Program-made: the position numbers and the translations under genes
The notes under the pieces: model-generated
Database searches by the model: none
What the model was told of the DNA's origin: nothing
Seen by the model: the letters and a program-made list of their open reading frames with translations, nothing else
Shown: piece after piece, positions 47,168 through 54,800 of the stretch
How positions within the stretch are numbered: the first letter of the stretch is position 1
Layout: each line of letters starts with the position of its first letter
Source of the DNA: a virus
Length of the DNA stretch: 57,713 nucleotides
Strand: one strand, 5' to 3'
Virus record (IMG/VR): IMGVR_UViG_3300020477_000028
Span: 1 to 57,713 of that record

Positions 47168-48434
47168 TGTTTAATTCATTTATGTTAATTTGAAAATGAC
47201 CTTTATAGCCATTCTCTTTACTATATACATAAGCTTGTGCAGCTCTTGTATTTCCTACATATCCTTTTTCATGGTGCCAAGCATCGGTTCCTGATAAGGA
47301 AGGTAATATTCTTACTACAGTTCCAAACCTCTCGTCAATGTCAACCCAATTCATAGACTTCGATTTATGTAAATGGCCTATATGCCACTCAGTATGTTTC
47401 GCTTTAGCCCATAATTCAGGTCTTTCAGACGCCATAATTAATGGTAGATCAGCTTGTTTCTCTGCAGATCCATGTGTAAGTCCTAATAAATTTACCCCGT
47501 AAGTTATATACTTTCTAGGTGAAGGACTATTATCTACATTCACTTCTTCACAATTATGATACCATGCATATATAACATCTCCTATATAAAACATTCGTTC
47601 ATAATCATGATTTCCAGGTACGACAATAACATCTACAGGCGCTACTTGTCTTAACCTATCAATTGCTTCTACAAGCATTTCTCTACATAATGTAAAAGAA
47701 CGTTGCCATCTTACATCGTCATGTTGAGGAGTACCTTTTGTAGTTGACATATTTAATCCATCTGAATTTAATAAATCATTCCCAATTGGAAAGATTATTT
47801 TTTCAATATTAAAACTACTTGAATATTCAAGTAATCTATCAACTGCTTCAGCAAAAATTGATCTAGCTATATTTACATCATAACTATGACCAACCTCTTT
47901 GCCCCAACCTAATTTACCTAAATGTAAATCAGGTAAATTAACTTCATAAGCGACTTTTGTTTTGTTAGAAGATTTAGGGTATTTGACGGCTTTGTATTTA
48001 GGAGCATGCTGTTTAGCTGCTTCTATAAACTCTTCACGTACTGTATCTCTAGCTTCTTTACTTTGATCAAATTGTGCTCTTACAGCATATTTAGTATCTC
48101 CGTTAAAGTCTTGCCAGGTAGATGCCCTAAAACTTTTAACATCCCAGAAATCTAAGTTAACACCAACAGTATCAACTAAGTCTTCTAGACTGGTAATTTC
48201 CGAACTAGTGTAGTCAATAAACTTTTTACCGTTCTCATTAACTACTTTAGGTAAGTTACTACCAGATTTTGGGTCTCTAGAAACTTTTAAAGATCTCCAG
48301 ATTCCTCTAACTCTTTCTCCTGAAATAACTCCATGTTTATCAGTTATTCCAAATTCTTGTGCTAATTGACTATAGCTTTTATCTCTTCCATTCAAAAGAA
48401 GATATTCCTTAAGGTTTTTAATTTTTTGTTTCAT
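47160..48434 (-). CDS. Calcineurin-like metallophosphoesterase with N-terminal HTH
   Basis: 424-residue protein. Residues about 1-55 (Y-S-Q-L-A-Q-E-F-G-I, then V-R-G-I-W-R-S-L) look like a helix-turn-helix DNA-binding domain. The C-terminal part has the full calcineurin-like set: P-D-L-H-L-G-K, G-N-D near the second metal site, V-P-G-N-H-D-Y, L-T-H-G, and I-G-H-L-H-K. Related phage proteins are thought to be DNA exonucleases or phosphodiesterases, but the substrate cannot be read from sequence. Its position at the head of the virion-ring operon, behind a spacer with a promoter-like box, is unusual for a repair enzyme and may mean a role in packaging or maturation. Confidence 0.82.
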   Translation of the reverse strand: MKQKIKNLKEYLLLNGRDKSYSQLAQEFGITDKHGVISGERVRGIWRSLKVSRDPKSGSNLPKVVNENGKKFIDYTSSEITSLEDLVDTVGVNLDFWDVKSFRASTWQDFNGDTKYAVRAQFDQSKEARDTVREEFIEAAKQHAPKYKAVKYPKSSNKTKVAYEVNLPDLHLGKLGWGKEVGHSYDVNIARSIFAEAVDRLLEYSSSFNIEKIIFPIGNDLLNSDGLNMSTTKGTPQHDDVRWQRSFTLCREMLVEAIDRLRQVAPVDVIVVPGNHDYERMFYIGDVIYAWYHNCEEVNVDNSPSPRKYITYGVNLLGLTHGSAEKQADLPLIMASERPELWAKAKHTEWHIGHLHKSKSMNWVDIDERFGTVVRILPSLSGTDAWHHEKGYVGNTRAAQAYVYSKENGYKGHFQININELNNG

Positions 48435-48444
48435 AATTTAATTT

Positions 48445-48472
48445 GGTTATTTATTCGATAACCGCAAAAATA
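48445..48472 (-). promoter_or_regulatory. Candidate promoter/operator before the metallophosphoesterase gene
   Basis: On the minus strand TATTTTTG (48472-48465) fits the Bacteroidota -7 form TAnnTTTG and lies about 30 nt before the start codon at 48434. No TTG is seen at the expected 20-nt spacing, so the promoter is only partial. GGTTAT (48445-48450) and ATAACC (48458-48463) form a 6-bp inverted repeat just downstream, possibly an operator or a 5' hairpin. Confidence 0.35.
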
Positions 48473-48492
48473 TTAAAAACTTTTAAAATATC

Positions 48493-48747
48493 CTAATCAA
48501 GAGTGTTTAATTCATCAGCACGTTTTTCAGATGGCCATCCACAATTAGGCCCTACACTGATCTTACCATTACTCGCCATATGGTCCATAAATGCGTAAGT
48601 TCTGTGGTTAACTCCTGAACAACATCCTGTATTTTTCAAACATCTTCTTGCATGTAATCTTGCTATTAAATGCCCATTCGCAGAAACCCTTTTTGAAGGA
48701 TAATGAGATGGGTTACAAGCACACATATCTAATTTTGCTAAACTCAT
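48493..48747 (-). CDS. Small Cys-rich protein, unknown
   Basis: 84-residue protein with Cys at C-A-C near the N-terminus, in C-L-K-N-T-G-C-C in the middle and P-N-C-G-W near the end, plus several His. The pattern suggests metal binding but no family is recognised. Its start overlaps the stop of the holin-like gene by 4 nt (ATGA), so it belongs to the lysis-side cluster. It has no signal peptide or membrane segment. Confidence 0.55.
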   Translation of the reverse strand: MSLAKLDMCACNPSHYPSKRVSANGHLIARLHARRCLKNTGCCSGVNHRTYAFMDHMASNGKISVGPNCGWPSEKRADELNTLD

Positions 48748-49139
48748 TTCTTTTTGGTTTTTTCAAGCGATCTTCCTCCAAAATAGGCTCCAATCACTGT
48801 TATTAATACTAATTGTAAAAGATCTGTCCATTTTTCTTCTACTTCAAATGCAATAGTACCAGCATCAATAAAAATTAATAACATAGTACATACTATTAAA
48901 AATATAAGAACTAAAGGTCTTACATTTTTAGAAAGCCAGGAATCAGAGTTCATATCAGCTGTCCATCTATCTGTTATATTTTTTTCCATAGCAGCTTCAT
49001 GGCTTGCAATAAGTTCCTGCATTTTTTGTTTAGCTTCTAGCTTTTCAGCTTTAGATGTATGTAAGTTATCTATAACTCCTCCTACACCCTCAACTAATTG
49101 AGCAGCTCCTCCACTAAATATTTTACTTAATATATTCAT
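48744..49139 (-). CDS. Holin-like protein (GTA_holin_3TM type)
   Basis: 131-residue membrane protein. The N-terminal half is amphipathic and helical. A conserved-looking D-S-W-L-S-K-N-V-R-P precedes a transmembrane helix (about 78-98), and a second lies at about 107-123, followed by a basic tail E-K-T-K-K-K. This is the layout of the 3TM holin family found in phages and gene transfer agents, which permeabilise the inner membrane at lysis. It forms a cluster with the 28-residue peptide and a second small membrane protein. Confidence 0.72.
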   Translation of the reverse strand: MNILSKIFSGGAAQLVEGVGGVIDNLHTSKAEKLEAKQKMQELIASHEAAMEKNITDRWTADMNSDSWLSKNVRPLVLIFLIVCTMLLIFIDAGTIAFEVEEKWTDLLQLVLITVIGAYFGGRSLEKTKKK

Positions 49140-49145
49140 ATTTTT

Positions 49146-49232
49146 TTATTTACAACATTTTGATTTACACCATTTAAGGCAGACTTTACCAAATGTTATT
49201 GTACAAACTGCTTTACAAATAAATTTTTTCAT
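49146..49232 (-). CDS. 28-residue Cys/Lys-rich micro-protein
   Basis: A short frame fills the gap between two holin-like genes exactly: ATG at 49232 is 4 nt after the upstream gene's stop, and the TAA (49146-49148) is 6 nt before the downstream ATG. The peptide begins M-K-K-F-I-C-K-A-V-C and ends C-K-S-K-C-C-K; it has six Cys and seven to eight Lys with a hydrophobic middle. Features recall small cationic membrane-active or disulfide-stabilised peptides. Function is unknown; the operon-like spacing is the main evidence that it is real. Confidence 0.5.
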   Translation of the reverse strand: MKKFICKAVCTITFGKVCLKWCKSKCCK

Positions 49233-49236
49233 ATTT

Positions 49237-49455
49237 TTATTTTTTGTTTGCGAATTTTTCAACTCCAGCTATACCGAAGCATCCTAATACAACCCATACA
49301 AATGAGTTATATACAAATTCATTTATTACTAAATCTTTGCCTACATAACCTGTAAGAAGATCTGCGAGCATTATTAAACACATAATTACAAATGCTACAA
49401 AGCCTATTATAGACTTTTCATTCCAATCGTTACTGTCTTTAAATATATTCATCAT
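49237..49455 (-). CDS. Two-TM holin-like small membrane protein
   Basis: 72-residue protein with two predicted membrane helices (about 15-34 and 45-65) separated by a short loop with G-Y-V-G-K-D, and a basic end (F-A-N-K-K). Size and topology fit a class II holin or a similar lysis accessory. The start overlaps the stop of the T9SS-type protein gene (ATGA), so it is translated from the same message. Which of the two small membrane proteins is the actual holin cannot be decided. Confidence 0.6.
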   Translation of the reverse strand: MMNIFKDSNDWNEKSIIGFVAFVIMCLIMLADLLTGYVGKDLVINEFVYNSFVWVVLGCFGIAGVEKFANKK

Positions 49456-51758
49456 TCTAAAATTATTTTATCAATTTTTATTATTTTATCTCTTACTTTT
49501 ATTACAGCTGTATATAACCCTTTACTAAAAGGCGTTATATCAATTCTATTCACATTTTCTTTGGAGAGTATTCTCTCTCCTAGTATAGTGTATAGCTCTA
49601 CGTCTACAAATATACTAAAATTCAAGGTACTTTTTGCTGGATTTGGCCATATAGTTAAATAATTATTAGCTTCTGTTATCGCGGTAGGCCATCCTTGCTG
49701 ACAATAGTTATATAAAATTTGACAACTATTATCCCACGCAGTGTTACAACAATAATTATCTACATCAATTACCCATGCATAACATCCATCATTTAACCAA
49801 TATGGATTACCTGGACCAGTTATACAACCTGCGTCATATAAACAAGAAGTAGAATCATCTACATTAGCTAATGGATCGTAGTTCCACGCATCTTGGTCCA
49901 TACAGCCTTCGACCACATCAATACACGAACCATTGTCAGTATTAGCCAACGAATCATAATTAAGAGCAGTACTATCGGTACAACCATAAATGTAAGGTAT
50001 ACAGCTAAAATCTTCGGTATTAGCGGATGGGTTGTAATTGAGCATAGAAGGATCAGTACAACCATAGATATAAGGAATACAAGTGTTATTGTCAGCATTG
50101 GCTAAAGGATTAAAGTTAAACATAGTAGAGTCCATACAGCCATATACAAAAGGCTCACAACTCCCATCATCTGTGTTACATGTATCACAATAATTATACA
50201 TAGTTGCATCTATACATCCATATATGAGTGGGATACATGTTGAATCGTCTACATTAGCATTTGGATTGTAATTAAAAGCTAATGGATTCATACACCCATA
50301 TATAATTGATATACATGATCCTGTAAGCTGAACATTCGCATTAGGATCATAATTTAAGGCTGTACTATCCATACAACCTACTACTATTAAAGTAGAACAA
50401 GAACCATCATCAAAATCAGCAGTAGAATCATATTCTAGATATAAAGGATTCATACATCCTGCTACATAATAACAAGATCCATCATCTGTATTTGCAGAAT
50501 CAATATAGTTTAAAGCAGTTGAATCTATACATCCAAATACTTTTTCTATACAAGTATTACCACAATTAGTTATTGCTGTATATGGAAATAAAGGCTGTAT
50601 AAAAGGAGGCTGAACGCTTATAAGAACATCACCTTCTGGATTCATTAATGTAAATCCACATTCTATAGTTGTTAAAGATGCTTGAGCAGTAATTAAAAAC
50701 CTTGCTACTATAAGTTCTGGAGCTGTTAAATCTAAATAATAAACATCATCAAATCCTCCTGTATGAGTAAATTGATATATCGAATCTTGAAATGTTATCT
50801 CTAAAGTAGATCCTACCCATCCATTACCCATTAAGTCATGAAGTATAAGAGTATATTGACAACTATCTATAAGATCCATTGAGTTAGCATTTGGATCATA
50901 ATTATACATAGTAGAGTCGGTACATCCAAATATTTTTAATACTTGGCAGCTACTATCATCTACAGTTGCAAATGGGTTAAATTCTAAATATGCAGGATCC
51001 ATACATCCGTATATAGGAAGGCAAGTATCAGATACAAATATATGAGTTGAATCACTTCCAAATGCTGGATCTATACCGTATACTAAAGTATCATTACATT
51101 GTGTTATATAATAAGAACCGTCTTGTCCTTGCCATAATGATCCATTTAATCCATCTCCATATGAATCAAAAATGGTAAAGTTTAAAGGTCCTACAGGAAT
51201 ACATACAGGGACAATAACAGTTCCATAGTCTGGTTGAGCTCCATAATTACCTCCAGAAGCTACTACAATGCCTAATGTATCTGTAATTTCCCAAGATGTT
51301 TCTGATTGATATTGATCTAAATTTATAATAACTGTAGCAGGAACACAAGGTCCAGGAGGAGGATTAGGCATACATTGAGGTACTGTTCTAGTTGAATATA
51401 AACCAGTTGTAAAACTAACAGTTGGATAATTTATAATAGTATCCTCACAAACTGCTACATAATAACTACCATCCATTCCATCACCATATGTATCTCTCAT
51501 TAAGAAAACAATAGTAGATGTACTATCAGGTATATAACATGTATCTGAATATGTTGTATTTGGAGCTGTATAATGCCCCGCAGATACTTCAGCTATAGTA
51601 TCTCCATAAAGAGAATCCTGCATTAGTATCCAATAAGTCTCTGAAGGATATGAATCAGTTGTTAAACTAACAACAGTTTGTTTTTGTCCAAAAGCAAACT
51701 GTATTGATAACAACATAAATATAAAAATTGCTAATATTGTATATAATATATTCTTCAT
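49452..51758 (-). CDS. Secreted repeat protein with T9SS C-terminal sorting domain
   Basis: 768-residue exported protein. Residues 1-25 are a typical signal peptide ending F-A-F-G-Q. Then come three related beta domains (about 25-240 and 300-385) with D-x-Y-G-D-G or D-L-M-G-N-G-W patterns. From about 250 to 640 it has around eleven copies of a 22-residue Cys repeat, G-C-x-D-x-x-x-x-N-Y-x-P-x-A-x-x-D-D-x-S-C, known from surface proteins of Bacteroidota. The last 75 residues (W-P-N-P-A-K-S-T-L-N-F, later G-L-Y-T-A-V-I and a basic-hydrophobic end) match the type IX secretion (Por_Secre_tail) sorting domain. A phage gene product addressed to the host surface is unusual; adhesion, exclusion or host-surface remodelling are possibilities. 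It lies next to the lysis cluster. Confidence 0.8.
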   Translation of the reverse strand: MKNILYTILAIFIFMLLSIQFAFGQKQTVVSLTTDSYPSETYWILMQDSLYGDTIAEVSAGHYTAPNTTYSDTCYIPDSTSTIVFLMRDTYGDGMDGSYYVAVCEDTIINYPTVSFTTGLYSTRTVPQCMPNPPPGPCVPATVIINLDQYQSETSWEITDTLGIVVASGGNYGAQPDYGTVIVPVCIPVGPLNFTIFDSYGDGLNGSLWQGQDGSYYITQCNDTLVYGIDPAFGSDSTHIFVSDTCLPIYGCMDPAYLEFNPFATVDDSSCQVLKIFGCTDSTMYNYDPNANSMDLIDSCQYTLILHDLMGNGWVGSTLEITFQDSIYQFTHTGGFDDVYYLDLTAPELIVARFLITAQASLTTIECGFTLMNPEGDVLISVQPPFIQPLFPYTAITNCGNTCIEKVFGCIDSTALNYIDSANTDDGSCYYVAGCMNPLYLEYDSTADFDDGSCSTLIVVGCMDSTALNYDPNANVQLTGSCISIIYGCMNPLAFNYNPNANVDDSTCIPLIYGCIDATMYNYCDTCNTDDGSCEPFVYGCMDSTMFNFNPLANADNNTCIPYIYGCTDPSMLNYNPSANTEDFSCIPYIYGCTDSTALNYDSLANTDNGSCIDVVEGCMDQDAWNYDPLANVDDSTSCLYDAGCITGPGNPYWLNDGCYAWVIDVDNYCCNTAWDNSCQILYNYCQQGWPTAITEANNYLTIWPNPAKSTLNFSIFVDVELYTILGERILSKENVNRIDITPFSKGLYTAVIKVRDKIIKIDKIILE
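49830..51020 (-). repeat. About eleven 22-residue Cys repeats (GC-x-D type)
   Basis: Coding repeats within the T9SS-type gene, about 66 nt each, some separated by inserts. Copies have diverged at the DNA level but keep both Cys, the N-Y-x-P core and the acidic D-D before the last Cys. Two to three further copies occur at 57490-57670 in the truncated gene at the window end. Confidence 0.75.
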
Positions 51759-52103
51759 TTATTTTTTCTTTTTACCTCCCCAGTATTCGACAGCAAATCC
51801 TTCTTTAACTAGAGTTTCATTAATATTCATATCGTCTATATGAAGCGTGCCTAAAACTCGCCCATATTTTCCAACTTCTTTACTTTTTAATATAAATTCT
51901 CCTCCTTCTAAAAGTTCTTCTAATCTTGCTTTAGAAGCTAATCCTCTAGCTTTTTCTTCAAGATCTCTAGTTCTAGATTCTGGAGTATCTATTCCTGCAA
52001 GTCTTATTCTTTTAGATATAGTTATATCAAAGCCCAAATCTATATGGGCATCTACGGTATCTCCGTCAATTATTCTATCTAATTTTGCACTATAAGTATA
52101 CAT
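51759..52103 (-). CDS. Thermonuclease (staphylococcal nuclease-like)
   Basis: 114-residue SNase domain. R-I-I-D-G-D-T-V (10-17) is followed by I-R-L-A-G-I-D-T-P-E (33-42) with R34, D39, T40 and E42, and K-Y-G-R-V-L-G supplies R82; these match the catalytic Arg, Asp, Glu, Arg set of staphylococcal nuclease. It would hydrolyse DNA or RNA with calcium. No signal peptide is present, so it acts inside the cell or in the particle, for example on host DNA at late times. It starts 2 nt after the thioredoxin-like gene and its stop abuts the T9SS-type gene. Confidence 0.88.
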   Translation of the reverse strand: MYTYSAKLDRIIDGDTVDAHIDLGFDITISKRIRLAGIDTPESRTRDLEEKARGLASKARLEELLEGGEFILKSKEVGKYGRVLGTLHIDDMNINETLVKEGFAVEYWGGKKKK

Positions 52104-52105
52104 TA

Positions 52106-52462
52106 TTAAAAATCACTCATTAATAACTCGTCAATAGTACCTTGTACTTCTTTTCTAGTAGCTTTCATGCTAAAAGATATATCTGCTTGAAATCTCTTTA
52201 CTTCTTCTCCATCTTTAAATATAATAATAGTAGGTACTACAACTATTTCATATTTTTTTTGAATTTTTGGATCAGCTGCTATATCTATATATTTTATTTT
52301 ATCTACATCTGTTAATTCTTTTAACCATGTAACTTTATTTGCATCATTCCATTCTGCATTATATTGAGCTACAATTACTTGTGCTGAAGCCATAGAAGAG
52401 CTAAATAATAAAAATAATATTATCAGATACCCTGCAAGTATTTTCCAAACTGGATCTTTCAT
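52106..52462 (-). CDS. Exported thioredoxin-fold protein lacking CxxC
   Basis: 118-residue protein with a signal peptide (residues 1-27, hydrophobic core I-I-L-F-L-L-F, cleavage likely after A-S-A). The mature part has the thioredoxin pattern: a V-A-Q-Y-N-A-E-W strand, helix, D-I-A-A-D-P, V-V-V-P-T-I-I-I-F with the cis-Pro, and K-D-G-E. Where the W-C-x-x-C site should be there is Y-N-A-E-W-N-D-A-N, so no redox Cys exists in the mature protein. It cannot be an oxidoreductase; a periplasmic binding or scaffold role is inferred. It lies 4 nt after the paralog pair. Confidence 0.72.
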   Translation of the reverse strand: MKDPVWKILAGYLIILFLLFSSSMASAQVIVAQYNAEWNDANKVTWLKELTDVDKIKYIDIAADPKIQKKYEIVVVPTIIIFKDGEEVKRFQADISFSMKATRKEVQGTIDELLMSDF

Positions 52463-52466
52463 AATT

Positions 52467-52835
52467 TTATACGAAAGTCCCGTATTCTACCATAGTATCA
52501 GCTGCTGATGCCCACACTGTTATATCTACTGCCGCTTTCCAAGGAAAAAATGCCCATTCACCTGCACCTATTACTAAATCTACTTGAGCTACTGTAGCTG
52601 TAAATTTAACATTTAGTGTATTACTTGCGTGTTTATTCCTTATATATACTTTAGTACCTTCAGCATGATCCGCTTGTCCTAATAATAGTACTGCTGCACC
52701 ATCTGTAGTAGCATCCACTTCTTTTAATAGTATTCCTCCCTGTGTTACAGTCAAATCTTTTACTGTAGAACTTGCTAAGTTTGCAGTTGTTAGATCTGAA
52801 GAAGAAAGGGTTACTGTTGTTTTTAAAGTTCCCAT
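52467..52835 (-). CDS. Decoration-like small virion protein, copy 1
   Basis: 122-residue protein without Cys, made largely of short strands rich in Val, Thr and Ala, with G-A-G-E-W-A-F-F-P-W-K-A-A near residue 92 and Y-G-T-F at the end. It shares this layout with its upstream neighbour (copy 2), including the N-terminal T-x-K-x-T-x-x-L-x-S-x-D-L-T-T pattern. Similar compact beta proteins occur as small virion components in marine phages, so a decoration or fibre-associated role is likely but unproven. Confidence 0.6.
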   Translation of the reverse strand: MGTLKTTVTLSSSDLTTANLASSTVKDLTVTQGGILLKEVDATTDGAAVLLLGQADHAEGTKVYIRNKHASNTLNVKFTATVAQVDLVIGAGEWAFFPWKAAVDITVWASAADTMVEYGTFV

Positions 52836-52863
52836 TTTTTATATTTTTTTAATCGTTAATAAT

Positions 52864-53238
52864 TTATGCTCCAAATATTCCATACTCAATAATAGAGCCT
52901 TGAGTTGTTGCATATGCATTTATATCATCTCCTGCTGCTGACCATGGAAACCATGCCCACTCGCCTGGAGCTAATACCATATTATCTGCACCTCCTATTT
53001 CTAAATACACATTGTCTGTAGTTCCAGATTGACAGTTTTTTACATATACATAAGCACTTCCTGCATAATGAGTTTCTTCTGCAAGTTCTTCTTGTGAGCC
53101 TGTAGCAGTTCCCCAAAGTTTTCTACGATGGAGTCCTCCAGTAACTATAGATGTCAAAGTATTAAGAACAGTCACATCTAATGAATCTGTAGTCAGATCT
53201 GTAGATGTTAGTTTTAATGTTGATTTTACTGTTGCCAT
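52864..53238 (-). CDS. Decoration-like small virion protein, copy 2
   Basis: 124-residue paralog of the next gene downstream, with L-A-P-G-E-W-A-W-F-P-W-S-A-A and terminal Y-G-I-F-G-A in matching positions and the same N-terminal pattern. The spacers before the two genes are also alike (AT-rich with GTTAATAAT), so gene and leader were duplicated together. It differs in having one Cys and more polar loops. Function is inferred as for copy 1. Confidence 0.6.
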   Translation of the reverse strand: MATVKSTLKLTSTDLTTDSLDVTVLNTLTSIVTGGLHRRKLWGTATGSQEELAEETHYAGSAYVYVKNCQSGTTDNVYLEIGGADNMVLAPGEWAWFPWSAAGDDINAYATTQGSIIEYGIFGA

Positions 53239-53264
53239 TTTTATTTATTTTTAAAAGTTAATAA

Positions 53265-53540
53265 TTATTTTAATTCGTCTATTTTGTCTTCAATACGTCT
53301 TAAGTCTTCTTTGATTTCTTTAACATCATCTTCCGTATTTTCGATAGATTGACGTATATTAACATCTTTCATGTTAAATTCCATCCTAGTTACATCTGGT
53401 GCTGGAAGTTCTTTAGCGTCTTGTATATCAGATTGTAACATGAAATACATACTTATAAGAGTTGCCATTCCTATACCTATACCTATTAAAGTTTTTATGC
53501 TTAATTTAAAGCTAGTATCTTCGTTTAATTCTTTTGCCAT
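53265..53540 (-). CDS. Small TM protein with C-terminal coiled coil
   Basis: 91-residue protein. A membrane helix lies at about residues 18-36 (L-I-G-I-G-I-G-M-A-T-L-I), followed by a periplasm- or cytoplasm-facing helix with heptad-like spacing (E-N-T-E-D-D-V-K-E-I-K-E-D-L-R-R-I) to the C-terminus. This could be a spanin-like or lysis-regulating protein, but no lipobox or signal-anchor hallmark decides it. It is 1 nt from the next membrane protein gene. Confidence 0.55.
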   Translation of the reverse strand: MAKELNEDTSFKLSIKTLIGIGIGMATLISMYFMLQSDIQDAKELPAPDVTRMEFNMKDVNIRQSIENTEDDVKEIKEDLRRIEDKIDELK

Positions 53541-53541
53541 T

Positions 53542-53751
53542 TTAATCCCAAAATATTAAAGTTCCTATAATTCCTAATATCGCTACCCATACAGACCATA
53601 ATGTCTTTTGAGTACTCTTTCTAAAAGAAGTGTTTTTATTCACTCTCGCTATTGTACCATCATCAGGATCTAGAAGTCTTTTTTTAATAAATCTTACATC
53701 TTCTTTTAAATCCTGTATATCCTCATGTATCTGTTGGTTAGTTATTTTCAT
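53542..53751 (-). CDS. XhlA-like small membrane protein
   Basis: 69-residue protein with an amphipathic N-terminal helix (H-E-D-I-Q-D-L-K-E-D-V-R-F-I-K-K-R) and a C-terminal membrane helix (about 49-67, W-S-V-W-V-A-I-L-G-I-I-G-T-L-I-F-W). This order and size match hemolysin XhlA-type phage proteins that assist holin-endolysin lysis. It overlaps the upstream gene by 4 nt (ATGA), and pairs with the 91-residue TM protein. Assignment is by topology. Confidence 0.55.
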   Translation of the reverse strand: MKITNQQIHEDIQDLKEDVRFIKKRLLDPDDGTIARVNKNTSFRKSTQKTLWSVWVAILGIIGTLIFWD

Positions 53752-54800
53752 AATATTATATAATTTATTCCAAATTTAAAATCATACCATTTTCTATTCC
53801 AGTATTTATTATATTTTCCTTCTATAAATGTTCCTAAACTTTTATTTATTTTCCATCCATATATTAAACCTCCTGAATAATCAGTCCATTGTCCGTCATT
53901 AAACTTATGATATGAATATTCATTTCCATCATCATAATGACGAGGTAATACATTTGCCCAACTATGAAACCAAAAGTTTTTAGTATAATGATAAAAATCA
54001 AATCCTATTACTAAAGAATGATTCCACTGTGGAGGTAAAGCATTTCTTTTCTTTTCTACATAATCTGATAATACTGTAGGTATTATTACTTCTTCCCATA
54101 TAGTAGTATTTGTAGCAACTATATTACCATTAGGATCTTTATATTCACTATTAAATACATCAATTTCATATCCTTCTTCTATTGCTAAATTGGTATAATG
54201 TATATCTCCTGTAGATAATACCCATTCTGCTAAAGGATCATATCCATAAGGTTCAGCAATACGTTGTACAGATCCTATATTAAAAGAAAGTTTTTTTCCT
54301 AATTTTTGTCTATATCTTTGTGAAGACTCAAAATATTCTATATCTGCAAATCCATCTTGTAAATATTCAGTTTTTACAATCCAACGATTAGCTACATATC
54401 TTAAAAAATGATGTTGATCTACATAATTTATTCCTTGTTGTCTTTTATAATCAGCTTCAAATAAGAATTCTAATCCTGATACTTTTCCTAAAGTAGCTGC
54501 ATCTGAAAAAGATGTTTCAGTTCCATCATAAAATGTATTAGCTCTATTTTCATATCCAAAACGAGCTATTTTACGTATTCCTACTGTAATAGAATAATCA
54601 AAAGGAGTTTCAATAGTTGAAGTTTCTAATCCATTTGTAACAGAAAATACATCTACATCTGAAATAGAATTTCCTCCATTTACAGCTCCATAAAAAGTAG
54701 AAAATTTAAAATATTTTTTAAATTTATTTTTTTTCGGAGCATCTTGTCCTATAGCAGCAAAACTACCTAATAAAAATAATATGAATAATAATTTTTTCAT
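53748..54800 (-). CDS. Outer-membrane beta-barrel-like protein
   Basis: 350-residue protein with a clear signal peptide (M-K-K-L-L-F-I-L-F-L-L-G-S-F, cleavage after A-I-G-Q or nearby). The mature part has alternating aromatic and polar strands throughout, with many Tyr, Trp and Phe, and ends in a strand F-K-F-G-I-N-Y-I-I-L, like barrels recognised for insertion into the outer membrane. A phage-encoded barrel could block receptors (superinfection exclusion), aid release or be a virion part; the sequence does not decide. It follows the Cys-rich 106-residue gene directly. Confidence 0.65.
   Translation of the reverse strand: MKKLLFILFLLGSFAAIGQDAPKKNKFKKYFKFSTFYGAVNGGNSISDVDVFSVTNGLETSTIETPFDYSITVGIRKIARFGYENRANTFYDGTETSFSDAATLGKVSGLEFLFEADYKRQQGINYVDQHHFLRYVANRWIVKTEYLQDGFADIEYFESSQRYRQKLGKKLSFNIGSVQRIAEPYGYDPLAEWVLSTGDIHYTNLAIEEGYEIDVFNSEYKDPNGNIVATNTTIWEEVIIPTVLSDYVEKKRNALPPQWNHSLVIGFDFYHYTKNFWFHSWANVLPRHYDDGNEYSYHKFNDGQWTDYSGGLIYGWKINKSLGTFIEGKYNKYWNRKWYDFKFGINYIIL

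Noticed and set aside
49830-50560. Regularly spaced roughly 66-bp similar segments resembling a CRISPR-like or minisatellite array
   Set aside because: They are in-frame copies of the 22-residue Cys repeat of the secreted protein; the DNA copies are diverged and have no constant repeat with unique spacers.
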